DNA from: Chloromonas sp. AAM2
Taxonomy: Eukaryota; Chlorophyta; Chlorophyceae; Chlamydomonadales; Chlamydomonadaceae
NCBI GenBank assembly: GCA_004335635.1
Contig: QAXH01005769.1
Span: forward strand, 1,558-18,058
Length of the DNA stretch: 16,501 nucleotides
Direction of reading: 5' to 3'
Below, in pieces: positions 16,397 through 16,501 of this stretch. A program made the translations under genes and the position numbers. Numbering within the stretch: the stretch's first letter is position 1; each line of letters opens with the position of its first letter. The notes beneath the pieces are model-generated. The model had not been told where the DNA came from. It was given only the letters and a program-made list of their open reading frames with translations, and ran no database searches.

Positions 16397-16452
16397 AAAA
16401 AAAAAGTTTGCCAGTTCTGGGACAGTTTCTAACAAGTGCACTGGGGCCAGTG
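16397..16452 (-). repeat. 18-bp interspersed motif, copy 4, with hairpin
   Basis: A run of about ten A and a G precede TTTGCCAGTTCTGGGACA (16407-16424). Fourteen bases later comes CACTGG-GG-CCAGTG (16439-16452). Compared with copy 2, the stem is kept while the two-base loop differs (AG versus GG) and the spacer sequence has diverged. Minus-strand reading is hairpin, motif, T-run. Confidence 0.9.
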
Positions 16453-16501
16453 TAGGGCCTACTGAATAGTGAGTGGATATGGTGCATTTGGTAACCATTG
16501 A

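Larger units (their letters stand above)
14638..16501. other. Downstream repeat-rich region without a recognisable gene
   Basis: It starts with the 3' UTR of the EF-hand/WD40 gene. I found no TGTAA (the usual green-algal polyadenylation signal) within the first 1.5 kb on the plus strand; TGTAG at about 14785 is the nearest variant. The tract holds a duplicated GTCAGTTGTCAAC (14806-14818, 14820-14832), three copies of the 18-bp motif, an unassigned ORF at 15358-15594, a duplicated TGGCAGTTATCATAC (16055-16069, 16077-16091) and a CACGGC-rich GC stretch (about 16185-16250). Intergenic DNA with degraded mobile elements is the likeliest description. Confidence 0.6.

Noticed and set aside
14886..16424. 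LTR retrotransposon bounded by motif copies 2 and 4 as direct repeats
   Set aside because: Similarity between the copies extends only about 50 bp, there are no TG...CA ends, primer-binding site or protease/RT/integrase frames, and the right copy is cut by the window end.

Overview
The window looks like nuclear DNA from a green alga. It carries two intron-dense genes in head-to-head orientation, with short exons and introns of roughly 50-700 bp. Splice sites are strict: 33 of 34 inferred acceptors are CAG and one is TAG. The encoded proteins suit a flagellated phototroph: one resembles plant and algal plastid proteins with a DUF4336 domain, the other resembles ciliary EF-hand/WD40 proteins. 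A chlorophycean (Chlamydomonadales-like) host is my inference. No bacterial, organellar or viral genes are recognisable.

Layout. (1) Positions 1-92: a 9-bp minisatellite. (2) About 248-4568, minus strand: a 12-exon DUF4336 gene whose last exon(s) lie at or beyond the left edge. (3) 4569-5010: a roughly 440-bp intergenic stretch between the two starts, probably holding both promoters. (4) 5011-14637, plus strand: a complete 24-exon gene model for a 932-residue protein with two EF-hands and about 12-13 WD-type repeats. Every junction keeps frame. (5) 14638-16501: a downstream, repeat-rich tract with no recognisable gene, holding three of the four copies of an 18-bp interspersed motif, two small inverted repeats and one unassigned ORF.

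The genes have no obvious shared pathway: one product is probably plastidial, the other probably axonemal. What links them is the short divergent spacer. The most notable non-coding signals are the 18-bp motif followed by a T-rich tract (two copies also carry a matching hairpin), two intronic minisatellites that share a CATGATGG core, and two probable GC-AG introns. I see no defence system, mobile-element enzyme or clearly new multigene system. The exon models come from reading frame, splice consensus and remembered family similarity; no transcript evidence or database search was available.
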